Assembly: GCA_948567375.1 (NCBI GenBank)
Contig: OX419759.1
Span: 24,219,493-24,283,492, forward strand
Source: Lunularia cruciata
Lineage: Eukaryota > Streptophyta > Marchantiopsida > Lunulariales > Lunulariaceae
Reading direction: 5' to 3'
DNA: 64,000 bases
Numbering within the stretch: position 1 is the stretch's first letter; every line of letters begins with the position of its first letter. The position numbers and the translations under genes are program-made. The notes beneath the pieces were generated by a model. It had not been told where the DNA came from, did not search any database, and saw only the letters and a list, made by a program, of their open reading frames with translations. Below are positions 23,909-34,184 of this stretch, one piece after another.

Positions 23909-24353
23909 TCAGATTGCTTACTACTCTCAACTCAACTCAAATCAGATCAGTACTTGATCTGTCACTCTATAAACTACCAACAATTGGGCACTGATTATAG
24001 TCAAGCCACACCCACTCAAACATAGAGAATCTAGGTGATGCTTGCCGGCCTCTGTCCACCATAGCCAAGAACTCGAAGGCTCAACATTAGAGAAGTGAGC
24101 TCTCTGGAGCTCACTTTGAACTATACCTCCGGGACTCAAGCTAGCTCTGAAACCCTAACGGTCCCACTAACGGCACACTCGACGGTGCAAATGGTGCAAA
24201 GTGGCGGTGGGCCCCACAGTGAAGTCAATACCCCGAACACAAAATCTAACCGTTGGAAAGTAATCTCTGAGAAACTGCTGAAATAACTCTAACTACTATC
24301 ACTGGAACTCCAATGTCTGAGCATCTAGATGCGGCACTACAAATGGCGTGACA
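23909..24353 (-). repeat. Core LTR A2, family P copy 2
   Basis: 445 bp, about 93% similar by eye to A1 at 32736-33186. On the minus strand it begins TGTCACGCC and ends GCAATCTGA. Confidence 0.88.
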
Positions 24354-24361
24354 GCTGTCGT

Positions 24362-24462
24362 GCGTATATACATCGCTACACAACATACATCGTTGTCAAC
24401 ATCATACACAATAGAAGCACAACTCACACATAAATCATACATAGACTCTAAAGTGCCACAAT
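24362..24462 (-). repeat. Direct repeat B1, family P copy 2
   Basis: 101 bp lying between the polypurine tract and the core LTR. Its partner is 23808-23908. Confidence 0.88.
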
Positions 24463-24476
24463 TGCCCCCCTAGCTG
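24463..24476 (-). promoter_or_regulatory. Polypurine tract, family P copy 2
   Basis: Minus strand GCTAGGGGGGCAA directly abuts repeat B1 (TGTGGCAC), as expected for the start of a 3' LTR. Confidence 0.6.
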
Positions 24477-24639
24477 GCGGTTAGGTCCCTCTAACTCCAG
24501 ATAGCCATCTACTCTAAGTATATGGTATACCCTCTAATGGGCAAAGATCAGGAGGCCGGGTGCTATGGAGCCCCATCGTTAGTCGCTTGTCTGCAATCTA
24601 TACCATATAAAGAATGAACTAGCTATAGGTCAAGTACAT

Positions 24640-25105
24640 CTAGGACATAACCATTGTCCCTGAGGAACCACCGTGAGGGAAGGAGTCAAACATGCCACAT
24701 GCCATCCTCTCGAATAGCTATCACACACTAACATAGTAGCAGCTCCACCAAAAGAGCCACATAACATACACCTCAAGCCTGCACGTACAAGTGCCAAGCA
24801 AGGTCCATAGTACCATCAATGTTTGGGAGGTGGCATGGCGCACAATTGCACACATGATCCTTCCAAACAACACCATCACGTCCTTCTAACACAAGGACTC
24901 TAGATGGCAAAACCTTGTGCACTCTCAAGATAGTGCGGCCTGTAGAAACATCAAGTGTCGTTGGTGCTGTTTGCTGTAGATATACATAGTTGCCTGGATG
25001 AAATCGACGGATCAAGGATCTATAACCTCCTCCTCGAATGGTAGCATAGCGTAAAGTATCTCTATGCTGAGCAATCGCCAAGTTCTCAAAGGCCATCGAC
25101 ATCAC
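24640..25105 (-). pseudogene. Integrase C-terminus and PHD finger (copy 2)
   Basis: The integrase C-terminal arm (FHPGNYVYLQQ, then GRTILRVHKVLPSRVLVLEG and APCHLPNIDG) runs to about 24790. A one-base deletion relative to copy 1 then shifts the frame, and the PHD finger continues in the new frame to a stop near 24649: CMLC, VCDSY, GWHVAC and GQWLCPRC. The fourth zinc ligand (Cys in CDSC) has become Tyr. Copy 1 keeps it and copy 3 has Phe. The finger is C4HC3 type and would bind a histone H3 tail in an active element. Confidence 0.85.
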
Positions 25106-25216
25106 TCTCTAAAAGATCTTTGCCCGCTGAGAACATGCGCTCATCCATACATTGGGGTCATCCAAGTCCAAAACTACAATAGCATCTTCACAAATGGCTG
25201 CAGGTAAATCTGGATC

Positions 25217-26302
25217 TCATCCATAGAGTAGAAAGTATGGAGAGAAGGATGCTAAGGAGGCTTGCCGGCTGAACCGATAGCCCATGGCCAACCAAGGTAA
25301 TTGGAGATCCCAATCTCCCAAGTGGCCTCTTTGCAAACCATACTTTTGCAATCCTCTCTTCACCGTCTGAACCACTCTCTCTGCTAAGCCATCTGCCTCA
25401 GGGTGATCTCGGGATGTAGTACGATGATCAATCAAAGTCTTGGTACACAAGACCTGAAACTCCCCCAAGAACTCTGTACCCTGATCAGTCAAAACCTCAA
25501 CTGGTGCACCAAAATGACTAAGAACTCGATCTAGGAACAAGTAAGTTGTCCCTTCACTAGACTTGTCAGGAAGTGCCACCAACTCAATCCACTTGGAGAA
25601 GTGCTCCACCATCACCAAAACATACCAATGATGTCTCACAGTCAGCAGTAAAGATCCGGCAAAGTCCAAACTCCAACGGTAACTCAATCCCATGATAGGT
25701 AATGGGTGTAATTGTGGCGTAGGAGCATTGAATGATGCTCTAACTTGGTCACAAACCGCACATCTAGCAACAAATTGTTGTACCTTGGTCTGCATACCGC
25801 GCCACCAATAATGACTCTGGAGTAAGCTACATGTATGCTTTACTCCAAAATGTCCTAACTCCTCATGAGCATGACGGACCAACTGTGGTCTCTGAGATAG
25901 AAGTGGTACTACTTGCACTCTACCATCCTCCCATACACGCAAAAGGTGTCTACCCTCCAATCTGAACCGTCTGGCTCACTGAAGAACACGGTCTCTCTCC
26001 TTGGCCCCAATTGTGCTACCCACAACACCAGTGCGAAGATAGTCCATCACTAAGACATCATCATGAATGTCTCGTTGAATTGTACCAAAATCTTCAATCT
26101 TTGGATCTATGACCTCAATAACTCTTCTTGTATGTGCTAAGGGAGATACCACCAAAGCCTCTGCAAATATACACAGAAAGGCCGATGCATGCCAACCTGG
26201 CACCATCTCCTCATTTGTCTCACCATGCCAATGTGCTCCGGTCTGATCCTGCTGGCTGGGACATGGGTTTCTACTCAACCCATCTACATCACGGTTCACC
26301 AC
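25217..26302 (-). pseudogene. Family P integrase
   Basis: Gypsy integrase following RNase H. The linker at 25976-26302 starts with the RNase H tail (VNRDVDGLSRNPCP). The zinc module reads HAHEELGHFG and CAVCDQ. The core keeps all catalytic residues: SLDFAG, VLTDQGTEFLGEF and ADGLAERVVQTVK. The frame ends at about 25217 with FSPYFLLYG, and the C-terminal arm resumes at 25105 in another frame. It joins element ends to host DNA. Copy 3 carries the same region at 61186-62300. The presence of a DDE integrase rules out a tyrosine-recombinase (DIRS/Ngaro) element. Confidence 0.9.
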
Positions 26303-26520
26303 TCCAGGTCTGTGAACAACCGTGAAATCATACTCCTGTAAAATCAGAGCCCATCAAGCAAGCTCCCCTAAAAGCTTGTCGGACTCCATCAACCACCTCA
26401 GCGGCTGATGATCAGTAATGAAAGTGAAGAGTTTACCAAATAGGTAACATCGGAAATGTGCTACTGCCCAAACTGCTGCCAAGCACTCTCCCTCATATGA
26501 ACTATGTCATACTCCCGACC
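26303..26520 (-). pseudogene. Family P RNase H
   Basis: Gypsy RNase H on the minus strand: GECLAAVWAVAHFRCYLFGK, then TFITDHQPLRWLMESDKLLG and WALILQEYDF. A TGA replaces the Arg expected before WALILQ. Its N-terminal half appears joined by deletion to the methyltransferase-side linker near 26520, and no RT finger or palm motif precedes it. Confidence 0.85.
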
Positions 26521-26529
26521 ACTAGAGGT

Positions 26530-26790
26530 CCCAACCTCTGTGTGAAAAACTCCTTCCACTCTGGCTGCAAGCTCCACACGTCCTCTATTTGCATCCCATG
26601 TGGACCAAGGGTGTAATCCAAGTGGCCCACGCTCACCTGGATGGACTCCAAGTAGACCACTCTCCCCAGTAGCTATTGGATGTGTCCCAAGAATACCATG
26701 TCCACTCGGTCCATCACCCCCAGCATGTGCCTGAATCGTCTTGATAGGCACAGGGCTCACAAGTGTTCAAGTGGTGATGCCTATCAAGCG
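26530..26790 (-). other. LGxHP-repeat linker after the methyltransferase
   Basis: An open stretch with near-regular short repeats (GILGTHP, GLLGVHP, GPLGLHP) joins the methyltransferase to RNase H. No known fold was recognised. It probably marks the region where RT was lost. Confidence 0.5.
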
Positions 26791-26829
26791 CATCCTACGC
26801 TACTCTGCCAAACCAAGGCTCACAATCTA

Positions 26830-27800
26830 GGTCAAACAGTTTAGGTCCATAGCCTGACCTAACATCTGACGCCTTGATGCCTCTAACACTATTGGAACAG
26901 CGGTAATACCGGTGCAAAAACCCATCGCCCGCTCTCTCTCATTAGTATTGGGCTCCACCAACTACTGTAACTATGAGTCCCAAACAAGTCCAAGTCCTCC
27001 CTCTCAAAAAGCATGAGAGCATGGGAAACTCATGAGTGTGGGAAATGCGGCTCTAGGCTGTCCAACTAGGTTCACCACTGCCATAGGTGACCTATCAGCC
27101 ACTACCACTGTCTGAGACTGATGCCCAACATCCAAAATATCATCAACAAGAATTCGGTCCAGTTGCTGAATCGTATCATAAGCACGCTGTAGAACCTCTC
27201 TAGGTAAGAGGTTCATCCACCAAAGACAAAGATGATGAGCCCGTGATCCCACTCTGGCTGCATCTAACAATACAATAGGTCCCATCCAAGAATGGACCTG
27301 ATGTGTACTCACCATCACTCTGGTGCAAGAATCACCCATCAAAGGAACGTTCTCCAAAAGGTAAGCTAGAGAAACGGACTGATGAACCTGGAGATGTTGT
27401 AGTATCCGTAACATCTCCCAAAACACACCAGAATGAGGATCCTAAAGACCCAAACCGCGGTCCGCACATGTATGTCCCTAACATGGCCATCCAGAAATCA
27501 CCAAGTGAATAGGCCCATGTCTCTCTAGGTCATGTGCCCCCAGTAAGGAAATGTCTCCTGGTAGGGCCTTTTGGTAACCTTTGACTGTTGACATCGGTAA
27601 TGACTCCGGATACCGATAGGCCAAGTGTGCCACATGATGTAGAAAGACTCGCCTAGCAGTCTCATCTCTCTCTACATACAAGTACCTCTATACTTGTATA
27701 CCCGCCTGCAGTCACCGCAGCTAGTCTGGTGCTGATCCCACCAAACAACTCTAATAGGCATATCCCCTCTACTGGATACTGCCAAGCAATGAGTGTGATC
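26830..27800 (-). pseudogene. C5 cytosine DNA methyltransferase domain in gypsy element
   Basis: About 320 residues of a DNA (cytosine-5) methyltransferase. In order: motif I (LELFGGIST, SAM binding) near 27764-27725, an acidic motif II-like stretch (YVERDETARR), motif IV (ISGWPC followed by a stop where the catalytic PCQ continues) ending at 27481, GLGL-DPHSGVFWEMLR, motif VI (LLENVP) near 27340-27360, a motif VIII-like region (RVGSRAH, LWW), motif IX (ERERAMGF) near 26925-26945 and motif X (LGQAMDLN) near 26860. Motif order and spacing match the C5 family, and no host targeting domains are seen. It is framed by protease upstream and RNase H downstream on the same strand, so it belongs to the element. 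Stops at 27478-27480 and 27442-27444 and a frameshift after motif I inactivate it. Confidence 0.88.
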
Positions 27801-28624
27801 TATAGAGGTGTCAAAGCAATTGCCTTGGGAGGCTCATCCTCACACTCATCTCCTAATGGTACAAAGGCTCCACTCCAAGCCTACTGCACCAACTGATCTG
27901 CATGTTGCTGCAATGCCTCCTCTGAACTCCACAATGGAACATCCAAGGTAGATGGAACAATCCCACTTGTACTCCAAAGCTGAGTGATCTCCTCTGGTAT
28001 TGGAGTATCCTCTGCATGGGCATTCCCCTCCAACAAGTCACCAGGCCAAGTAACCGCACCACTGAAAGCTAAAACTGATGCTGCCATGGTCACGGATTGT
28101 AGTGAGCCAAGACTGCCACTATTGAAGCGTACTAGTAGGTGACATACCCGTCCCTCACCAGACTGCCAACCAAGTCTATAAGAGGATGTCTCCTCCCAAT
28201 AGTCAATGCTGAAACCCATGGGGTATAACACTGCTCTCCCAACTAGCACATCATATGACTCAGCTATCGTCGCAATAGCCTGAGCTCTCACCACCGAGCT
28301 ATCAGTCGGATGACCAGGCTGAACCTGGACAACAAGCTCTCCACGTGTGATGTATTCTGTCAAACCACCACCTGGAGATGTTTGGATCTGAAATGGACAC
28401 CTCTCCACATCGGTCTTCCGTAACTCCAGACCGACAACTGCAGCCTTCTCCAACATAAGGGGCTGCACACCAGAGTCTAACAAGACTCTCTGTGGTGTAT
28501 AAACCTTCCCTGAAGGTCCCACCAAACAAAAAATCCCCCTTTGGTTATCCAATAAGACAACACCAGGTGTAAAATGCACTCTCTCAAAGGCCGGTCTAGC
28601 TGGCAACTCCTCCAGTCTAGCCAC
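27801..28624 (-). pseudogene. Family P aspartic protease
   Basis: The frame at 27881-28624 has LLDSGVQPLML, the DSG active-site loop of retroviral-type aspartic proteases. Downstream are AESYDVLVGRAVLYPMGFSI, matching the ILG/VLG-type flap and C-terminal motif. A linker of about 100 residues then leads in the same strand and order into the methyltransferase. The protease matures the Gag-Pol polyprotein. The protease frame is open, but its neighbours are broken. Confidence 0.8.
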
Positions 28625-28920
28625 TGTTGCCTACCATAAACCACTGGTCGCTGAATGGATCCCATGCTCCTCAACCAAGTGAGCTCCACTACCAACCACC
28701 TCTGCTCTAGTAGTAGGAACTGCACCATCCCTACTCTCACACAACGTGGCAGCCAACCGGAACACTAGGGTTGGGTCAACTTCCAATGTAAACATGTCAC
28801 TAGTTGAAAACAAAGCATGCCGCATAATCAGTTGAGCCACCCCCAACATCATGCTAGACTCAGTCTGTGTAGTAGCAAGTGGCTGACTAGCAGGTAGTCC
28901 ATTATGTACTCCATCACCAC

Positions 28921-29553
28921 CTACCACACCTCCACTGGGACGTCTAGGAACCATAGATGTTGTCTACAAATCGCTATCTGAACCTCAGATAGCGTGAAAG
29001 ACTGAGGAAGTCTGACCTGTCTCCCAACCTCTCCTCTCTGTGGATCCAACTCCATTGATGCTCCTCTAGGCTCTAGAGCACGTACTGCACTCCTAGTCAC
29101 TGCTACAGATGCATCCACCTGTGCTGCTCTGCACATGAAGTCCAAAGCATCTCTATCACCAGCATATGAGGTGGAAGCCTCAGCACCCAAATCTGATCTC
29201 CTCTGAGCAATGGCCATACTAGCCAATCTCTGCTCCAACTGCTCAATCCAAGTAACCATAGTTGTGTCAAAATGTACTACACTCCTACTAGGTGTAGATC
29301 CTCTACCACCACCTCTACCACCTTGTCCTCCATGAATTGGAGCTCCTCTACTACCTGCCATAGCAGCCCTACCACTCCGTAACTCCGGGTGTAGGTCAAA
29401 ACACCGGTCACTAGTGTGACCAAATCTGTGGCAGTGCTCACACTGCCTCTGTGCTAGCTGTGATGCACCTGAGGTATCAGGTCCAGTGCCCTGAGTACAC
29501 TCTCTCCAATGGTGAGGTCCACCACAAGTCCAACAAGCAACACCACCGCTCAT
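28921..29553 (-). pseudogene. Family P nucleocapsid with zinc knuckles
   Basis: The open frame begins CWTCGGPHHWREC, a knuckle one residue shorter than CX2CX4HX4C, followed by CEHCHRFGHTSDRC, a perfect CX2CX4HX4C knuckle. A Gly/Arg-rich stretch (GGQGGRGGGRGSTPS) follows, then a helical segment (WIEQLEQRLASMAIAQ). This is the RNA-binding part of Gag. A TAG separates it from the capsid part upstream. Confidence 0.85.
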
Positions 29554-29643
29554 TGGCTACTGCTGACCCAAAAATGAGGATAAGGGTCTAACTCCACTAG
29601 ACCCTCCACTCGCTCTATAGAATCTGGGCTGTCCACCCTATCC

Positions 29644-30567
29644 TCAAAAACCAAGTGGGCGTGGTGCACTCTGCTGCACTCTAGAAGAAGTCACAGCCAT
29701 GGATGAGGTCTCCCTACCAAATCCAGATGTCACCACTCTCTCCTTTACCATGTTGAGCTCAATACGCTCAGCCAAACCAAAGACCACTACCAAAGTATGC
29801 GAAGTAGCCTGTAACAACATAGCATCATGAACTCTACGTCGCAACTCCCTGTCCAATATCCCATACCAAAACTGGACTGCTTGGGCCTCAATAACTCCCT
29901 GAGTGAAACTGATCAGCCGCCTCATGCGAGTGTATGCCTCGCGTAGGCTCTCTCCAACCTTCCGCTGGAACTCCTGCAAGCTCCTCAGCTTGTCAATCCG
30001 CACTCCCTGGTAGTTTTGCCTCAAACATAGGAAGAACTCCACCATGGGGTTAAACCCCGATACCACACCACCTCCTGCAGCGGTACCTCCACTTGTAGTA
30101 GCACTCTCTCCAGCTAGTGCACCTCCACTAGCTCCACCCACACTACTCGAGCTAGAACTTGTAGGTACAGCCGATCTACTCCTGGCCACCGAGCCTGAAG
30201 TGATAGAGACATAGTGTGGAGACCAATACCGTCTCCATAACTCAATCTCCTCCAAATGAGCTCTCTTCAACTCATGGTAGTCATCCATCGGTGGACCCTC
30301 CAGGTGCTGAAACAACCCCTTCCATGCCATGAAGGGTGTGAACAAAGTCGGGTTCCGTATCTACTACAGATCACACCAACTATCAAACTCCTGGATGAAA
30401 TCATCCAACTCAATGGTACCCACTGTACCAAAGTAACGCCTAGGGCCTTTGGAGGCTCCATAAATCTCATCCATATCCCACAACAACGGTGCGGACACAC
30501 CGAGTGCACTCTCAACTGAATCAGCTCCTGTGTCAAACTCCAACTCAGAGTCAATCTCCTCCCTCAC
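29644..30567 (-). pseudogene. Family P Gag capsid region
   Basis: Two open stretches (30364-30567 and 29644-30345) separated only by two TAG codons at 30361-30366 read as one Gag: an acidic N-terminus, LDDFIQEFDSWCDL, and a retrotransposon-gag core (MVEFFLCLRQNYQGVRIDKL, EFQRKVGESLREAYTRMRRL, AVQFWYGILD). A Ser/Gly-rich insert lies in the middle. The start codon is unclear, since the first in-frame codons after the upstream stop include GTG but no ATG in good position. It would form the virus-like particle. Confidence 0.75.
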
Positions 30568-30599
30568 TAGGACCTAAGATACAGGCTGATACCGAGCAC

Positions 30600-32735
30600 C
30601 ACTCCGAGTAAACCCACTACGTACTGCAGGGCTAACTCCTCTGGAATCTCCAAAGAACTCCGTCATGACAAAGTAACCACACCAGCAAACCCAAACCACC
30701 AACTGCAACCGCAAGTCACAACCGCAAGTGCCCCACCAAGTGCCAACACCAACTAAGCACCAACCACTAATGTAACTCTAACTGAGATAACTACACTAGG
30801 GGAAAGGGTAACCTGTAACCTGCCATCATAACATGCACTCTCACGGTCTGCAGGTCATCACTTCTTGCCTCACCGGAGAGAAAACAAAGGTAGTCTGACT
30901 GGTCATCACTCCAGCCTCCCCACCGAGAGCACACTAAAGCACCAATGCTCAAAAGTCAGGGCACCTCACACAAACGTGGTGCACAAACAGGAAGTAGAGA
31001 ATGGAGGGGATCCAATCACAAGAAATCTAAACAAAAACTCTCCATCTCATAACACAATACAAGACTGACTCTGCCACCATTTGGCATTTGACATAAGAGA
31101 AATTTGTATCTAAGTCCTAAACTACCAAGATCAGCAAGAATGGGATCAAACTGCCTCTCCTAGCCAAAGCTACATGTGTATAGATAACAGTGGCACAGTC
31201 ACTAGGACAACAAGTGAGGGTGGACCAGTTAGCTAGGGCACCAGTCTAGGAACAAGAGATCTAGGAGTCAAACCCTGTTGCACACAATCTAGCAGGAAAG
31301 GCAGATTTTGCCAACCAATGACCAAGATCTACTCTAAACTAGCTAGCCTCACGCTAGCAAACTGGCTTGTTGGCCCTTCTAGGCCTTCGTAGCCTCTCAT
31401 AGCCCACAGCCCTATGCCTTGAAGCCTCTAAAAACCGAAATTCAGCCAAATGAGGCTTTTCTTGTTGCCACTTTGAACCTCCTCCAAAATTGGCGAAACT
31501 TCTCCAAATCTGTGAAAGTCGTCCAAACTAGCAAAACTCCTCCAAATCTAGCCAAACAGCAAAAACTCCTCCAAATTTGGCCAAAATTGACGTAACTCCC
31601 AACCAAAATCTGATGTAAAATCTAACGTAAACCCTAAGGTTGGCTGTCCGCCAAATCCCCCGCTAACTTTCCACTCGAGCCAAATTGACAACACGGGTTT
31701 TTCCAAATCATAAATTCATGAGAAGAACTTCCCAACTCCACCTTCAATTTGACTTTTTGAGCCCAACTCGCAGCAAATTGGTCATGCCTTCACCTCTTGA
31801 GCTCAAAATCACAACCACTGCTCAAAATTTGCTCCTTCTTTGCTCAAAATTTGGCCAGCGCTTCCGCACACCGTCCGCCTAACTGCCAAATCTGCATCAA
31901 TTGAACGAGCTTCTACACACTAGGGAAACATTGAACTTGAATCTGTGAGCCGGCCTGTCTCTCACTCAGGATGAACCTCTGATGGCTATTATGGTAGCGC
32001 ACCATGGACTAAGAAGGCAAGGAACCCCAACTCCATCATACTCCTCCAAGGCTAACACTCCAAGACTCAAGACATAGCTCACTAGAGAACTCAATGAGAG
32101 AGAGATAGTTGCAAATGAAAGGATGATGAGTATCTCCTCATCCCTTGTTTATATACTTGTGAAATAGTTACGTACCAAAGTTACTAATTACCGTAGTACA
32201 CTAACTCAAGTTACTACACTAAAAGTCAAGTAAAGTCAAAAAGTAGAAAGGAATATCCATTCACATGGGCATATTCCCCTAAGCATGTGGTCTTATCTTG
32301 ACCCAACCACTAAGTCAAGGATTCCTTCACATGGGCTATCCTTGGACTAAAGAAGAATCCAAAACAAAAAGGCTTGCGGGCCCAAGAGTTCTCAACTCTT
32401 TCCTCAAAGCCAAACACCTAAGAATAATACCAAGTCAACACACTAAAATCCAAAATAGTGGTGCTCATCTTTTCTACTTCCTCTAAAGTAAAGTCTCCTC
32501 TATCTTAGCTGTGACTAACTTTAGCTAACCATGACTAATATAGAACCATCCTTTATCTCTATATAAATAATATCTCTTAAGTACTTGTAATACCAAGCTA
32601 AATATCACAATACCACACACATGCACAAATGGGTGTTACAAATCGAGCTACCAACGATCCACCGAGCTTGGAGATACCACCAACACTCATAGTTCTTGCA
32701 CTCGATTTCCCCCTGACTTCACTTCTCTGATGTAG
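30600..32735 (-). other. Long leader of family P copy 2
   Basis: About 1.4 kb, excluding the inserted solo LTR B, between Gag and core LTR A1. There is no coding signal. A 10 of 12 match to the iMet primer site lies at 31066-31077 (minus strand TGGTGGCAGAGT), far inside A1. A segment near 30811-31045 resembles 40275-40475. Confidence 0.5.
31944..32640. mobile_element. Solo LTR B in family P leader
   Basis: 697 bp, TGTGAGCC to GTTACA, flanked by perfect 4-bp duplications AATC (31940-31943 and 32641-32644). It closely matches the LTRs of element B and is therefore younger than P copy 2. Confidence 0.92.
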
Positions 32736-33186
32736 TCAGATTGCTTACCACTCTCAACTCAACTCAACTCAACTCAACTCAGTACTTGATCTGTCACTCT
32801 ATAAACTGCCAACAATTGGGTACTGATTACAGTCAAACCACACCCACTCAAGCATAGAGAATCCAAGTGACGCTCGCCGGCCTCTGTCCACCATAGATAG
32901 GAACTCGAAGGCTCAACATCAGAGAAGTGAGCTCTCTGGAGCTCACTTCGAAGCTATACCCCCTGGACTTGAGCTAGCTCTGAAACCCTAACGGTCTCAC
33001 TGACGGCACACTCGACGGTGCAAATGGTGCAAAGTGACGGTGGGCCCCACCGTGAAGTCAATACCCCAAACACGAAATCTAACCGTCGGAAAGTAGTCTT
33101 TGAGAAACTGCTGAAATAACTCTAACTACTATCACTGGAACTCCAATGTCCGAGCATCTAGATGTGGCACTACAAATGGCGTGACA
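32736..33186 (-). repeat. Core LTR A1, candidate 5' end of family P copy 2
   Basis: 451 bp matching A2. On the minus strand it begins TGTCACGCC with no B repeat outside it, and runs into leader sequence with no B repeat inside it. Whether it is the true 5' LTR of copy 2 or an independent remnant is unproven. Confidence 0.7.
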
Positions 33187-34184
33187 ACCTCATCATTGAA
33201 TTAAAAAACTAGCCAATGGGTTCCCTTGAGTAGAAGTAGAGAATATTTACAACAAAGGTGAATGTTATAAATACCTTCAATCACTATTGCAAGTTTCACT
33301 CTCTCCCAATTAACTCCATTGTGGAAAATGTTTCTATCAAATGTTCTTTCCTATTAGTTCTACGCCAAGAACACCTTAATAGAGCAAATATTATAGCAAA
33401 ACCATTATCATGTTGTTATGCTTGAATGAAGAAGTTTACTATTTAGCCATGCTCTAAATAGGTAAACTTACTATTCCAAAAAGGAAATAGAGTTGCATTT
33501 CAAGTTCTTTACCTTTTGACTCAAAATTGTGGCACAACATCTACATATCTACTTTCACCTCTCAATTGAGATTCCCAAAATTGATTGATTGATTCTAAAA
33601 TATTTACTCAGTCATAAATGTAGAGTCTATGTACTATGGTCTAATCAAAACAACCACAAAGCTTCATTCAACCTCACTCAACTTTATTCTCAATTTTGTT
33701 CAAACTCCTTGAAGGTGGAAGTACTTGTAAGAGTTGGAGTCAAGAATTAGAGTACATTCAAACTTAATGGACATTAAGAAGTGCCAATATATGCTTTGAC
33801 TTTCTACTATCAGTCTACTTCAAAGTAATATCTAATGAGAAGGATATTCATATTGAAGTTTTCTAAATAAAGTTCTTGAATCAAAATAATTATTCTACTT
33901 GATGTTTTTTACAATTTGAAAGGACTTTGAATTTATTTTTTATTGTTTCAAGCCCAATGTCAAATCCACAAAATTGAAATATACACAATAGATTTTCCAA
34001 TGAATTTTTCTTTGCATTTCTGAAAGACTAAGCTATCTTCTCTAACAAGCTTTGAAAATCTTTCAAATGATCATACTCAGCTCTCATAAATTCAAGTCTT
34101 TGAATTCCTTATCATGATACTAGGAGTCAAGACCCAAGGCTAACATGCACCCTTTATCAATAAAAGAATTCAATGCAATACTAA
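33187..34184. other. Unassigned AT-rich spacer
   Basis: 1 kb between families P and C. No gene, repeat or RNA was recognised. Confidence 0.5.

Larger units (their letters stand above)
23808..33186 (-). mobile_element. Family P (PHD and methyltransferase gypsy) copy 2
   Basis: The longest copy of family P, about 8.7 kb without the solo LTR B at 31944-32640. Minus-strand order is core LTR A1 (33186-32736), long leader, gag (about 30567-29644), zinc knuckles (29553-28921), protease (28624-27881), C5 DNA methyltransferase (about 27800-26830), RNase H (about 26520-26300), integrase (26302-25217), integrase C-terminus (25105-24773), PHD finger (about 24790-24650), polypurine tract, B1, A2 and B2. 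A reverse transcriptase cannot be found and is probably deleted. Stops and frameshifts show that the copy is dead. The limit at A1 is less certain than the B2 end. Confidence 0.8.

Noticed and set aside
26461-26760. Reading the methyltransferase-RNase H linker as a reverse transcriptase.
   Set aside because: It has none of the RT motifs, and its repeats are unlike any RT subdomain.
23808-33186. Classifying family P as a DIRS/Ngaro element because of the split repeats.
   Set aside because: It has a DDE integrase with an HHCC zinc module and an aspartic protease; no tyrosine recombinase was seen.
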